A stretch of DNA of 64,000 bases from NCBI RefSeq assembly GCF_028583425.1, contig NC_072801.1, positions 65,425,766 to 65,489,765 of the forward strand, read 5' to 3'. Positions 1 to 12,652 of the stretch are shown here, piece by piece (within the stretch, counting starts at the first letter, position 1; the number at the start of each line of letters is the position of its first letter). Position numbers and translations under genes: made by a program. Below the pieces are notes generated by a model. The model was not told the origin of the DNA. It made no database searches and saw only the letters and a list, made by a program, of their open reading frames with translations. The DNA comes from Eublepharis macularius (lineage: Eukaryota > Chordata > Lepidosauria > Squamata > Eublepharidae).

Positions 1-3000
1 TAGCGTGTGTTTGTATATGCATGTGTGTGTCTCTGTACATTCCTGTTTTTGCATGTATATACTGGCAGATCTTTGGCCCACACTTGTCCCAGAGTTAGAC
101 CCATTGACTTCAGTGCAAATTCCAACCAGGATTCTTAATATAATGTGTTCTGAGGACTCAGAGTTTGTCTGCTGGCATGAATTTGTCATCTTTGCTGTTG
201 CATTGTATAAGAAGATGCTATAGGCAACAAACAAACAAAAAGCCACTAAAATAGTTCATAAGAACAACTTCCCCCCACTCCTCAAATGTTTAACTCCCCC
301 TTGTTCCAGATTTTCCTTGGAGGTGTTTGGATAACTGGGATTAATTAAAACTGTAAAAGGTCACATAATTGGAACAGATAAAACATGACAAAGAGAAGGC
401 TGGAGTGATGGTTCTATCTATGTTTGCAATAGCCAAGAAAAATAATGTGACAAGGAAGCTGAAACAAAATGCACAGACTTCCCACAAACACAAGAATGAG
501 GGGAAGGGCGAGGTGGGGGAACTTGCCCTTTTTAAACATTGTGTTAGAAAAAAGTTTTAGAAAAGGCTAACGTTTTTAAAAATGTAACATTAACAGTTAT
601 TATTGGATAACCTTTGTAGAAAGCTAATGGCATGGAAACCCTGTTCGTCTACCCCCCCCCCCCCCCGCCCTTGCACCCCTGACCGGGACCACCCTAAAGA
701 AAGCAATCCTGAAAAGGTCTTCTTAGACTCCAACCACATCTTTGAGAGGCACATTTGTTTAGCGTCAAGTTACACAGTCAATGAACTGATGCGGGGGGGG
801 GGGGGGCACGGAGGACTGAGCCACTTCATACTGTAGGTGGGGGAATCCAGAATTTGACCCATATCTTAATACTACCCTGCACAATAAAAATCCAAACAAC
901 TGGTTTGTCTTCGTCCCCACATTAGATTTGTATTATACAGAGGATAAACAGGCAAAGATTCAAATGTCCTCCCCCGCCCCCCCTGGTACTCTGATATGGT
1001 TCAGGCGAGCCAAAGATAGAGAGATTTGTTGATTGTATAGCTTGGATCTTAGAGAAACCGCACAATAACACAGAGCATCCATAATTTGCACAGGAATGTG
1101 ATTTTTTTAAATGAGGCTCTTGGGAGATGTAACTGGAGTACAGAGTGTGGCCAATGTCTGTTATATGTTGTTGGCATGAATAAGTTTGCCTTACATGCGC
1201 ACACGATGGTACTGATGAAGCTTGTGCTGAGCTTTTAATGTGCCTAAATATTATACGCTATATCTATCTGTCCAGCTATGTACGTATGTGTGAATGTGTA
1301 TATGTATACCTCACCGGTTCTCAAAGTGTCAGGGCAGGTTTACCAAGAAAGGTTGCCATGGGAGATGGCTTCCCTCACCCAGCCTCTTGATTGGGCCAGG
1401 AGCCCAGAGCACCCACCCACACCTTCTCCCAATCAGTGCAAAGCCTGAGATCATGTTCCCCATCTCTTGGATTCATGACCACACCAAGAATCTGTTTACT
1501 ACCCTCTAAATTTCTCTAAGTATTTCATTCTCTGGGGAACAAGCTGACATTTTTGGTTCCTCATGGCTGCACTGGGTGGGGGGCAGCTTTCCAAAAATGT
1601 TTTCCTGACTTAAACATGGCATACTATGACAGTTTGAGAACCACTCTCCAGTATAGATAGTTAAATCTAAATCTATCTATCTCTCTGTATTGTATCCTGG
1701 AGAGGCAAGGGAGAACATATTTTATTTATGTTCGTGTATCTGCAATATATTTGCTATGCAGTGAGTTATAGATGGTCTGCTTCCCCCACTCCAGAGTTCC
1801 ATACAGCAGGTGGGTCCCAGTTAGAAACTAACTGCAGTAGTAATAATTCCCCATATGGTTTGGATTTGGAAAATAAAACAGAATCCGAACCATTGTGTTG
1901 GGATATCTTTAAGCCATTACAAATTCAGTCCCTAAACTATATCAAGTATATTTTATGTGGTCCTCACAAGCATACAAGTTGAACATGTGGGTGTGATTTA
2001 TTGGTGTGGGTGACTCGTACACACACACATATACACATACACACTCAGATGCAATTTTGCATGGTTGTACCATACACACTTTAAACATGTAGGGACTATA
2101 ATTACCCTCAACCGAGCCAAAAAGTTTGCTTTAAGTATCTTGGGTTTATATATTAGAAAAATTATTGTAAGTAGGGCTATCCCCAAATTAGATGTACAGT
2201 GCATGATGGGAGATGCTGTCCAAACATGCTTTGCCCTGAATGACCTTGAATGGGGTGTATTTCTCATATTTACCTTGAAAAGCTTTATTTTAAAAATGGA
2301 CCAACTGCCTTCAATTCTTTGGAAGGTCATATTTCAGCTGATGTCAGCGTGTCCCCATACACAGCAGGTGTCGGGGGTGGGGTCCCATTCTTTAAAGGAG
2401 CATCTTAAATTTATGTGTATCTTGGTTTGGGGGTAAATGCATTATATGCTTTGGAATATTCTCATACATACAGCATTGTGTTTTTTTTTCTGTGTACGTA
2501 CATGCATACGTTTCTTATTTTCTCTCAAATAAAGGCCTCATCCTGTCATCTCTGCATAAGAGATCAAACTCCAGAAAAAGAAAGAACAAAGAAAACTTAG
2601 ATTTTTTGATCTTTTTTACAAAAAACAAAAAATAAAATAACCCAACAATATTACATGCAAAACAACCAAACCAACTGTTTGAAAGAGATGAAATAAAAAA
2701 GAGACAACAGCGCAAAGACAAAAGACCAATCCTACGAACGTGTCGAAATCCTCTTGACTTTCCATTTTGGGTATTGATCTATGTATTGTTTCAATGTAGG
2801 CGGTTTATTGTAGTCTGTGGCGTATTTGCTAAGAAACAACAACTTTAACAAAAACTTCCTTTTAAATAACATCATTCTTTTTTTTTTTCATTGACAACCC
2901 CCTTCATTCCCCTTCTTCTTCTATTCTCCTGCAGTCTCCCATTGAACTCTATGGTACTTTAAAAAAAATAAGAGGGGGGACAAACTCTGGTATATTTTTT

Positions 3001-4501
3001 TCCCATTTCACTAGTCGATCCATTTTATAAACAGCAAAAAAAGAAAAGAAAAAGAAATTATTTACCAAAAGAGCTCTCTTTCTCTTACCCCTTCCTCTGA
3101 CGCCACATAACCTTCATGCCACAACGGAAGATCCTTTAAACATTTCACTCTTTCCTGTTTCTTGTTTCTTTGTCCGTTTCAGTTTTGGATCGAGGGATTT
3201 CATCTGACTGCTGTCCATTGCTTACCAGTCCAGAGACCTGTATCCACGTACACACAAACAGAGGCACATGCGGACCTCTAGTGTGTACAGAGTTCCTTGC
3301 TCTTTTCAATGCAGGAACCCAGTTCCATGCGCACAAGGAAATGCGCACACACTAAAATGAATGAAGAAGTTTATGTGAGTGATATAGCTTTGTACATCAG
3401 CCAGGTCTCTCACGCCTACAAAAGAAAAATTCCCAGATGGAGGCAAATTTTAATTGCTTTTTTCCCTTTTAACAGCAGCCAGTTGGCTTGGTGGGATGAT
3501 CAGTTAAACTTGTCTACCCCATCTAAGTCACAACTTAGACACATACGGTGAAATCCTAAGCAGAGTTACTCCAGTCTAAGCCAATTAACTAACTCTGCTT
3601 AGTATTTCACTAATTATGAACCACTCACAAGACAGGTGCTGCTTGTACTGCAAACAGTACCTCGTGGTTGACACTTGACACCTGATGGTCCTGAGACTCC
3701 ATACACTGTGCTTGAAAACGGTTGGATCCAATCAGCTCCCTTTGGCTAAGGCAGACAGGCTGATGGAAAAAGACTTTTCCTGATGTTCCTCTCTTTGGAA
3801 GACACCTTCTCTCCTGAATAAATACTGAGCAAGGAGGAGTTCATTAGCTCTAACTTGGCGGATGGGAGTCATTGGATCTGACTCTGCGGGTGCAGAGAAT
3901 CTTTCAGATCCTATTGATTTTGGGGGGAAAGGTTCAAACACACACTCAACTCCTTTGCTATAAACAACCGAGTGCGTAACACTGGCTGAACCCCCCCCCC
4001 CACCACCCATGCCTTTTCTTTTGCATGCATGCACACTCGCTCTGAACACTGTCCCCTCCTGGATGATGTCCATCGAGCCCCTCTATTCCTAATATCACCC
4101 ACCTTCCTCCAGAGTTTATCCTCATGAACTTATTTTAATGCGTTATCAAAAGTGCTGTGCTTTTCTGGAGGGAAATGCAGCACCCAGACCTCAAGCACTT
4201 GAGTAATAGCGTCAGAGCTGAACCGTTCCCTGCCAAACTTAGCATCGGGTCCCGTCCCTCCACCCCCCTGTTTCTCACGGCTCTTGATAAGGAAAGCGAT
4301 TTTGCTTGTTATCCTTTTTGTTAAAAAGAGAATTGTGTTTTTCACCTTGCAGACTAAATGCTGTATTCTTCATGATTGCTGTCATCCTTCCTATCAGTGG
4401 TCCCCTTGCCCAAACTCTAGGGAACATTCATGTTTTGTGTACCTCTTGTAAATGGAGGCGGGAGGGATTTGGACAAGGCATACTCAGTTGGCCTTCTCGA
4501 C
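1..4501. other. Non-coding stretch, few recognised repeats
   Basis: No convincing exon was found on either strand; the open frames are short and lack recognisable domains. It contains TG/CA-rich patches (start, about 2010-2045), a C run near 652-666, a G run near 794-806, one hAT-like element (listed separately) and an A/T-rich part at 2590-3060. Mobile elements are sparser here than in the rest of the window. This would be compatible with an untranslated or flanking region of a neighbouring gene, but there is no direct proof. Confidence 0.6.
1312..1648. mobile_element. hAT-like DNA element with GGTTCTCAAA ends
   Basis: The left end reads ACCGGTTCTCAAAGTGTC. The right end, read on the other strand, has GTGGTTCTCAAACTGTC. 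These resemble the terminal inverted repeats of many vertebrate hAT (Charlie-type) elements. No transposase frame is seen and no clean 8-bp target duplication was recognised, so this is an old non-autonomous copy. Confidence 0.45.
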
Positions 4502-4504
4502 CAG

Positions 4505-4664
4505 GGCCATTTCCAGACGGCTTACCGGCCCCCGGAACGTCGCGCCACGGTGCGTTTTCTCGTGCGAGTTTTGCGCGACGTCGTGCAAGAAAACGCGATA
4601 TTTCACGTTTTCCACACACCGTGGCGCGACGTTCCGGGGGCCGGTAAGTCGTCTGGAAACAGCC
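4505..4664. mobile_element. GGCC foldback transposon, copy A
   Basis: A 160-bp near-palindrome. The first 48 bp and the reverse complement of the last 48 bp differ at only three positions. It starts GGCCATTTCCAGACGG and its right end is the matching GGC(T/C) terminus. The centre holds further CpG-rich short palindromes (GCGCGACGTCGTGC). The flanks are CAG at 4502-4504 and CAG at 4665-4667, a 3-bp target duplication. Same family as the elements at 22751, 58577 and 60319. No coding capacity. Confidence 0.8.
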
Positions 4665-6699
4665 CAGGAAGAGCCGGTATATGCAAAGTGAGAATGCTCT
4701 GATGTTGCCTCTGACCTTCTGGGTGCCTTGTGCCAAATGGGGTGCTGTTGCGCTGGGGGAACCTTTGCCAGTCTTCAGCCCTTGCCAAGTGGCTAGGCTC
4801 TCTGCCCTTGGCACCGATGAAACTTTACCCTAAGAATACCTTACTAACCACCACCAGCCACACAAGCTGAGATGGATGACACCAGTGACAGGAAGGTTGT
4901 GTAGGAGGAACTCTCACTCAAAATCGAGATCTTGGAAGGGGGAAAAGAACTGTATAAATATGTGGAATACTCTGCTGGAATGTCAGCTCCTGAAACATAT
5001 GCAAAAATATCTATTTCATAAATAATCCAAGGTTTAGGATTTGGGTAACCGGGACAACGGTTATTCCGGGTCGGGGACTATCCCCATTCCAAATGTCAGA
5101 GAAATATATTTTTCTAGCGGGCTTCTTATTTGGGGTGGGGAGGGGGGAATTATGGATTTTATAAAAGGAACATAATCCCAATTTGGAAATACAACATTGC
5201 TGTTTAACTTGCTTTGGTAGATTTAAAAAAAAATTCATTTGTGCATCCATAGGATTTTGTTTTGCGGTGCATATCAGAAAGAGCTCCCTCGATCCAAAAA
5301 GGGGAAATGTTTTTTTTAAAAAGAAATGTATCCCTCGAACCTTCCTATCTACATTGTTTGAACAATTTCCCTTTTTCTTCCTCTCATATGGTGCTTTTGG
5401 GGACCAGAAGGGCTTTTGTGCCTTGATTGTGCAAAGATTTACAGATGCTTAACTTGACGTGAGATCCCTGCTGCCCCAGATCGGTAGGACTATAGGCTAA
5501 GGTGCTTTGAAGAACTTGGCCCTGTGTAGAGAAAACCCGTGCTTTCATCTTTTGCTTGCCCACATATCAAAGGGCACAGTCCACTGGATGGTTCTGCCGC
5601 CGGCACCCCATGGAAGTGCTGCAGAAGAGCACAGGAGCGCTTTTGTGCAGCTCCCATCTCTGGGAGAAGAACTTCCCAACAGATTGCACCCTAAACCCCT
5701 CATGGTACGTTCCCATTGTATCAAACCGCACCTTGTGTTGTGCAGATTCAGACATTCTCCATGGGAAAAAACTCCTGCTAAAGCAAAGGGAAGGTCTGGA
5801 TGCAAATAGGAATATTCATCCCAAGTAACGTGCATTCCTATGGAAGGTTCTCCGAATGAACCCAAAAGGTTCATAATTTCTCCAAACCTCTTCCTATTCT
5901 GCTTTCTTCACATAATCAGGGGATGGTATAAACAATGTCAGATAGTTAAGCACCGGTGACTAGATCCCTCTTAATCCTGTAAAGTGGATTTTCTAATCCT
6001 TGAATTCAGATATATGTACAGGAGCCGCTCACGTCCATGATTGGTTGCGATGTTTCGCCAGCTCTTTCCTTCATTTTCCTTAGGGCTTATTTACTCTATG
6101 TTTTTTTTCCCCAACTGGCTCGAAACCCTTTTACCTGCCGTGGCTCCCCTACAAATATAGGGGGAACTACAGTTTGATGACCCAACAGAGAATTCTCCAT
6201 TGCAGAGCCTCCCTATGCAAGATTACTATTCCTCTGTGGGAAGCTGCGGCAGTTAAGATGGTGTGTACTGGGCACACATAGACGCGACCTGTGCGATTTC
6301 CCCTGTCTCTGCACACACACACACACACAAGTCATCTTGTTGGACTGCTGGCAGTTTTAAAAGAGGAGTGATAAAGTAGGTTCCCTCCCCCCAAAGAGCT
6401 GAAATTTCCTCAGCATCTTTGCAACCAGTAGATTGCAACCCTTTCTACCAGCTCAGTACATTAGAAAATAACACCAAGTACCCCTTTTCCTAAATTGATG
6501 CATAAAGGGAGTGCAAGCAAAGTTGCATCCTCCATTGAAGTGTTGGGAATCTTTCACAAGCAATGATCCCTTTTAGTTTGTTTATTTGCCGTAAGCTGCA
6601 CTGCCCATAGTCATGTTCCAGGCAGGACCCATCTCTGTCTCAAGGCTCTGGCACCCCCAGAGAATGTTGAATCAGGGCAGGTGTCAATTTGGCTTAAAA

Positions 6700-6744
6700 A
6701 CACACACACACGCACACGCGCACACACACACACACACACACACA
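6700..6744. repeat. CA microsatellite with CG interruptions
   Basis: Alternating CA dinucleotides, with CGCACACGCG interruptions in the first half, over about 45 bp. Confidence 0.95.
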
Positions 6745-7357
6745 GAATGGGGGATCTACATTGATATAATTTCAAGTTAGGCTGTTGTGTGAATCTTGGC
6801 AGGATTCAGGGCCCAAATTTGTTAAAGGAAATGTCTCCCCATCACACCTCTGTTCCTCCTCTTCGTCCCTCTCTTCTTCAAGAATTTTTCCCCCTCCACT
6901 CTTTAGTTCCTTCCCTGCCTCCGTGTGTAAATACCAGCTGCTGTGCGTGACGGGTGATTTCCCCTCCTCCTCCTCCTCTCTCCCCCCCCTCTGTTTTTCG
7001 TGGAAAAAGTTGCGTTTGTTTTGTTCTGAATGCGCTTTACTGGCTGACTTCGGAGGGTCTGAGTGTTTTTTCTGGGGAAGTTTCTTTCTAGATTTCTTTA
7101 TGAATTCATTTGTGTGGCTCTTTTATTATTACTATTATTATTTAAAAATGGTCCTTTTCATTTGGAAAAAAAAAGATAACAATTTGTTTTTTCTTTTCAA
7201 TGTCTGTCCAAATGTGCTTAGTTAAAGCCAGTGACTAAATGCTAAACTTTCCCAAATGCTCGATGGCTTGCACGCTCTCGCCAACGGAAGTTGGCCAAAA
7301 TAAAAAGGTATCACCTTTTGCCTGCCTTGTGTTTCTCCGTGTGTGTTGAACAATCCA

Positions 7358-7405
<48 letters not shown>
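7358..7405. repeat. CT microsatellite
   Basis: About 24 uninterrupted CT units. The length and purity suggest a currently variable locus. Confidence 0.97.
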
Positions 7406-7407
<2 letters not shown>

Positions 7408-7477
7408 TCTTTTGAGATTTAAATTCAAGGTGGCTAGTGTCTGGGTTCGCAAAAGGGGCTTGTCAGAAGAGCCCAAA

Positions 7478-7670
7478 ATGATTATTTTTATTATTACTAT
7501 TTAGATATTTATATCCCACTTTCCTCCCCAATAGGGACTCAGAATAGCTTACAGCATTTTCTCCCTTTCTCTGTTTTGTCCTCATAACAACCACCTTACG
7601 AGGTAGGTTGGGCTAAAAAAGAGGGACTGGCTCAAGGTCACCCAAGCAAGCTTTCACGGCTGATGGGAAT
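7478..7670 (-). mobile_element. tRNA-derived SINE (Sauria type), diverged
   Basis: The reverse complement carries the SINE body: the conserved segment around CTCAAGGTCACCCAAGCAAGC (seen in reverse), ACGAGGTAGGTTGGGC, and the tail ATATCCCACTTTCCTCCCCA. The tRNA-like head is worn. Confidence 0.6.
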
Positions 7671-8335
7671 ATAGGCAGACGCATATTCTTGGAGGATGGG
7701 ACATCAATGGCCACCAACCAAGATGACTTCAGTTTGGGGAGACTTTGTTCTCTGCACCCTGTTTTTGACCCTTCAGAGCAGCTGGTGAAACAGGATACTG
7801 GATTAGATGGACCACGGATCTGATCCAGGACGTCTCTTGCTTTCTCCCACCTAGGCTGTCAGAATTCAAGATGGGCAGAAGTATCCTGGAAAACCCGGGG
7901 TGGAAAACCCTCAAGGGAAGAGCACTGTTCTCTCCCAGAAATTTGGGAGAACAGAACGACATGGGATGGAGGGCATCCTTCCGCTTTCTCAGTTGTAGCA
8001 CTTTCCTTTTGCTTTACGAATCAGGTCCATGAGCTTAAAAAAGGGACCCCTTCTCAGTGCAAAGCAAGATGATGAGGGGGGATTTCAGTTGCAAGCAATG
8101 CAGATCGTTGGGGTTGTACTTGACTGGTTGAAAGAAAGTCCATTTTAGCAGACCTTGGGTCTTTCTGCCGCCAGGAAAGAAGCCAGCAGTTCCAGTTCCA
8201 GTTCCTGTGATGTCACACGTAGTAGTATATTTCAACTTCCAAATACAAGCAAACCTGAGACCCCAGACCCTTAAGAATGTAGCCAGCCCTCCTATAAAGA
8301 GCTCAGGGCTTTGAACAAGTCTCTCCTTGAACTTG

Positions 8336-8440
8336 CTTTTCCATCTCACAACATCTCTGTGAGGAAGGACTGCCCTAAGGTCACCTAGTGCACTTTGTGG
8401 CTGAAGGGGGGTTTGAACGTGTCTCTCCCAGGTCTAAAAG
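8336..8440 (-). mobile_element. SINE fragment (Sauria-type body)
   Basis: A short piece with the reversed body TCACAACATCTCTGTGAGG, then AAGGTCACCTAGTGCACTTTG, and a worn B-box region (GGGGTTTGAACGTGTCTCTC). Truncated at both ends. Confidence 0.5.
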
Positions 8441-8703
8441 GCAGGCAGAGAGTGTGTGGCAGGGAAGGAGCATCAAGAAGGAAAAGGGAAAGGAAGAGCT
8501 TGGAAATCCTGCAGGGGTTACGCTTGGCAAAGTGAAACCAGGAGTGAAATGTGATGCTGCTATTCAAACAAATTGACCAATGTCAAAAAGGTAAGGATCA
8601 GCCGTTGATCCTGGCCAGAAAAGGTTGGCCAAGAAAGAATGCCCAAATCTAAAGAACCATGCAACTATTTCCACACATGGTGTGTGTGTGTGTGGGGGGG
8701 TTA

Positions 8704-8922
8704 GTGTTGCCAGCTCCAACTTTGGAAATACCTGGGAGATTTGGGGGAGCAGAGCCTGGAGAGGGCGGGGTTTGGGGAGGGGAGGGACCTCATTAGGGTG
8801 CAATGCCATAGGCTCCACCCTCCAAATCAGCCATTTTCTCCAGGGGAACTAATCCATATGGCCTGGAGATCAGTTTTAATTCTGGGAGATGACCATCCAC
8901 CGCCTGGAGATTGGCAACCCTA
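8704..8922. mobile_element. MITE-like repeat with GTTGCCA ends, copy 1
   Basis: The left end GTGTTGCCAGCTCC and the right end GGAGATTGGCAACCC are imperfect inverted repeats, flanked by TA on both sides. The internal blocks TTTGGGGAGGGGAGGGACCTC and CAGCCATTTTCTCCAGGGG recur in the copies at 29158 and 52651. Confidence 0.65.
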
Positions 8923-10205
8923 GTGTGTGTGCATGCTGCTGCGGTGCAAAAGCATATAGAATAGTGCACAAGCGAGCACTGAATGCACAAGCTTCTCCGC
9001 TGCTAGTCCTTATAACTGTTCCAAAGCAATAGAATAGAGCTTGATTGCAAGCTGGAAGGCCCCGGGGGGGCAGAAGCAAGAATTCCAGGAGTTGGAGGTG
9101 GGACTTCAGTTCTTAGTCTTGCTCCTTCCTCCACCCCAGAATAAATGACGGAAAATAGTCAGGGCTGACCTGTCCACGAGACACCCCTAGGCAATCGCCT
9201 AGGGCTTGGAGGGCCATCAGCAGCCCTGTCACCAGTCTGCTTGCACCTGGGGTTTTGGTGCCTATCCCAAGAGATAACCCTCAGCCTTTGTGGGTAGCCC
9301 GCGGGGGTTTGGGGCGCTCTTCCACCTTCTCCACGGTGCAGGGAGAGTGATGTGGGCAGGGCACTGCTTCTTGCTTTACTGCATGGGGAGACAAGATGTT
9401 TGTACGGTGGCTTCCGCATGTGGGAGTAATTTGCTGCCTTGGGCACCAAATATCCCCGGACCGGTCCAGAAATACGGAGTTCATTGTGGAACAAATCCAT
9501 GAGCTATGAGGCATGTTTGTGGCATGGGCCAGGGCCCTTCTCAGGGCACTCCAGAAGAGAAATCTTGGGACATCCAGAACCCTGAGACTGGGAGAAGACC
9601 TTTGCGGAAGAAATACAAGGGACCCCCCCCCTTACAAGAAGATTTCCTCATCAACATCCTCGCATACCAGTGATCTCTCCCCCAGACATTCCCAGCGGCA
9701 CCCCGTATCCCCACCCCCGCTCCAGTTTTGGGGGTAGTAGAAGTCTTGTCAGAGTGAAGGCTGCAGGACCAGAGTCCAGCCTCTTTCATTGTGGATTGGT
9801 CTGGTGTGCGACTGGACTTTTTGCTATTTGACACACAGCAAGTTCCCCTCCAGCCCCTCTTCCTGACTTCTTGATCCCTTTTACGTTCTTGTTTCCCCTC
9901 TTCCCATTGACCCAGATGAAAACAGAAGGCTGGATTTTCAATAACTCTGCAGAGGCCCAAGGCGGCAGTAACAGAGACCTAATCTAATTATTAGAAGACT
10001 GTTTTCTTCCTGATAGTTTTATGCTACCCAAAGGGATGATCTCTCCGTCTCTTTTTCGAAACTTCCCAGGTTTGTGTTCTAATTTTATTTGTAATTTATC
10101 TTTGCTGCTTCTAATACTGTTTACCGAAGATTGTGGGGAAAAAACACACTTTTTTATTACAGATAATTACAAATGTTAAATTAATACAGTCTGTAAAACA
10201 AGCTC
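8923..10205. other. Non-coding stretch, nothing recognised
   Basis: No exon, RNA gene or clear mobile element was recognised on either strand. The open frames here are short and without known motifs. Confidence 0.5.
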
Positions 10206-10500
10206 AAAAGACAAATAAGGGGGTTCCAGATAAAATCAAGGCTGTGTTCTCCCTAGAAGCTAAAATGACTAAACTGAGTCTGTATGTTGGTCACATCATG
10301 AGAAGACAACACTCACAGGAAAAGACAATAACGGTAGGAAAAGTTTAAAGCAGTAAGAAAAGAGGAAGACCTAGTGTAAGATGATTCAACAAAGGAAGCC
10401 GTGGACTTCAGTTTGCAAGACCTGAGCAAAGCTGTCACTGATAGGACATTATGGAGGTGGTTAATTCATAGAGTCGCCATAAGTTGGAAGCAGCTTGATA
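10206..10500 (+). mobile_element. BovB/RTE LINE fragment, 3' end of ORF
   Basis: The reading frame gives KLSLYVGHIMRRQHSQEKTI and then, after shifts, RKRGRP, which match the C-terminal part of BovB-type RTE reverse transcriptases (GHxMRxxxxxLEKTI...GRKRGRP). It ends with the typical tail AATTCATAGAGTCGCCATAAG. Broken by frameshifts and stops. BovB is the likely partner of the Sauria SINEs in this genome. Confidence 0.7.
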
Positions 10501-10927
10501 GCACATGCACATAACACAAGACAAGCTCAGACACTTAAGAAATCATTTTGTGGGCAGAGGAGGATTTCCCAATCTTCTCCGGAAATTCCCAGGCTTTTAA
10601 CCTGCAAACTTCATCCATGTAAGACAAACAGGACTGGATTCCTTCAGGAACATGCCAGAATCCCCATCGTCTCTTTTGTTAGGACTAACCAAAATGACAC
10701 AAAACGGCACAATCTTTCAGGTTCGCCAAAACTATTCATTAGGCTCAGTGCCACAGACTAAATAGGATGTGTGTGTGGGAGGGAGAAAAGTAGGTGTTTC
10801 GAGCCATGATTTTAAGGATTTTTTCACCAGCATCCTTGTGCTCAGTGCTGCGTGCAAGTAGATGTACAATGGTACCTTGGGTGTCAGGTTGCACCCTGGT
10901 TTCTGTAAGAAAAAAAATACTGTCTAG

Positions 10928-11118
10928 AACACAAGCCCAATCTTGTCAGAAGCTAAGCAGGGTCAGCCTTGGTTAGTAACTGGATGGGAGACCTCCAACG
11001 AAGACCAGGGTTGCAGAGGCAGGCAATGGCAAACCACCTCGGTTAGTGTCTTGCCTTGAAAACCTCAGCAGGGGTCACCATAAGTTGGCTGTGATTTGAT
11101 GCCCGCTTTCCACCACCA
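10928..11118 (+). mobile_element. 5S rRNA-derived SINE
   Basis: Contains the 5S rRNA internal promoter: AAGCTAAGCAGGGTCAGCC (box A) and GGATGGGAGACC (box C). The non-5S body TGCAGAGGCAGGCAATGGCA and tail AGGGGTCACCATAAGTTGGC follow. Full-length or nearly so. A member of the 5S-SINE group described from lizards. Confidence 0.88.
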
Positions 11119-12415
11119 GAACCCGTGCATCACCCTACCCGAGTATTTCAGGCCTAAATCAGCTTCCTGCAGGTTTATGGCTGTCTTGGCCTGGGCCCCG
11201 TTGATTAACCTCCTCCATCTCTTCAGCTTCTGGCTCACCCAGTGTGCTGTCCCAGGTCCTGAAACTAGGCTGTCACTCCGGGAGGAACCTTTGATCCTTC
11301 CCGCTCTGTGGAAGTAATCACCAGCCGGCAAAGAACCTTCCCAAAACCTGATTTTTTTAATATTTATTTTTTACAAGGTGGATAATCGATTAAAACATAC
11401 ACAATAAAAACACATCTAAAAATCATTAACACAAAAACACTTCGTTAAATCAAATTAAACCCAAGTTAAAATACCCATACAATAAACTACACATAGATCA
11501 AAACAATTAAAAACAGGTCAGGGAGGCAGGATCACAGAGGAAACATCAGATTGAAACAAATATTTTCCAACTGGTAGAAGATGGCAACAAAAGGAGGGAG
11601 ATGAATCTTTCTGAGGAGAGAGTTTCAGAGTTTTGGTGCCATGACCAAGAAGGCCCTATCCCATGTTGCTACCCACTTAATCGCAGAAGATTGAGGTACT
11701 CAGAGCAGGACCTTGGAAGATGATTGTAGCAGTTGGGTAGGTTTGTAAGGGTGATGGACCTGGAGATGCCAGCATTTTTACTTTGGACCTACTTCCTGAA
11801 GCTCTGAGCTACAGCTGCTCTCCCAGCTATTACCACACTTCAAATGGATAGGTGTGGGATTAGAACTCTCAACCTCACAGTCAGAAGGTGGTATCTTGCA
11901 CCACTGCCTAGGAAAGAATGAGAGCTCCCTGCTGTCTTAGGACAAGGATCCACCTCATCTGTTCCCCAGCTGTAGCCTTCCTTCTCAGTTTGTCCCCAAT
12001 AATTAAGTGAAGCCTGGAGATTCCATTTAACTATCTTATAGCCAAGTGGCTCTGATCTGAGGATTCTTAACTCTGGAGATTGGAGCCATGAACATACAGG
12101 ACAGATTTTCCGGAACACCTGAATAATGCCCCAGGTTTGCAGAAAAATCTGTTTTTTTAAAAAAAATACAAAATTATAAATGGAGTGCCTGTAGCTTTAA
12201 CAAGGTGACTTAATTGGCCGTTGCTAAACAACCATAACAGTTTATCCAGTTTTCCAGGCTTAGTTGCTGTAAGTAAAAGGCAGAGGAAAGGGGCAGGGCC
12301 CTTTCCAGGGCTGTTTTGACTTTTGAGGCCAGGCTCCGAAGCAGCTACTGGGCGCCTTCATACCACATGACTTACCCAGGCCCAGCTGCTTGCTACTATT
12401 CAAGATCAGTTGCAC
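11119..12415. other. Non-coding stretch with an old interspersed repeat
   Basis: 11351-11760 has a T-rich start and then GAGAGTTTCAGAGTTTTGGTGCC and AAGAAGGCCCTATCCCATGTTG. This resembles a widespread reptilian repeat block I know but cannot name with certainty. The 88-residue minus frame at 11065-11331 crosses the 5S SINE and is not believed. Confidence 0.45.
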
Positions 12416-12652
12416 CACAAAAGCCAGTGTAGTGCAGTGGTTAGAGTTTAAGGGTAGGATCTGGGAGACCCAAATTCAAATCCCTACTCTGTCATGGAAG
12501 GAAGTTCACTAGGTGACCTTGAACCAGTCACACACTGTCAGTCTAACTTCTCAGGGATAATATGGAGGCAAGGAGAATGATATAAACTGCTTTGGGTCCC
12601 CTCTGTGAAGAAAGGCCATACATAAATGAAGTAGATTAATAAATATAGATGG
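12416..12652 (+). mobile_element. tRNA-derived Sauria SINE, near full length
   Basis: The head is GCCAGTGTAGTGCAGTGGTT (box A), with a worn box B AAATTCAAATCCC. The body is AGGTGACCTTGAACCAGTCAC and the tail ends TAAATGAAGTAGATTAATAAAT, the expected LINE-recognised end. Confidence 0.85.

Larger units (their letters stand above)
4665..7477. other. Non-coding stretch with microsatellites
   Basis: No gene was recognised. It holds a CA tract (6700-6744) and a CT tract (7358-7405). The 146-residue plus-strand frame at 6785-7225 is made mostly of Ser, Pro, Phe and Tyr runs from low-complexity DNA and is not taken as a gene. An AATAAA hexamer occurs on the plus strand near 7300, without supporting evidence that it is used. 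Confidence 0.55.

Noticed and set aside
4505..4664. Hairpin considered as a microRNA precursor or CRISPR-like repeat
   Set aside because: The paired arms are too long and perfect for a microRNA, the ends define a transposon family, and there is no spaced repeat array. The genome is clearly vertebrate.
6785..7225. 146-residue plus-strand frame
   Set aside because: Its Ser/Pro/Phe/Tyr runs come from TCC, TTC and TAT simple repeats. No domain or splice context.
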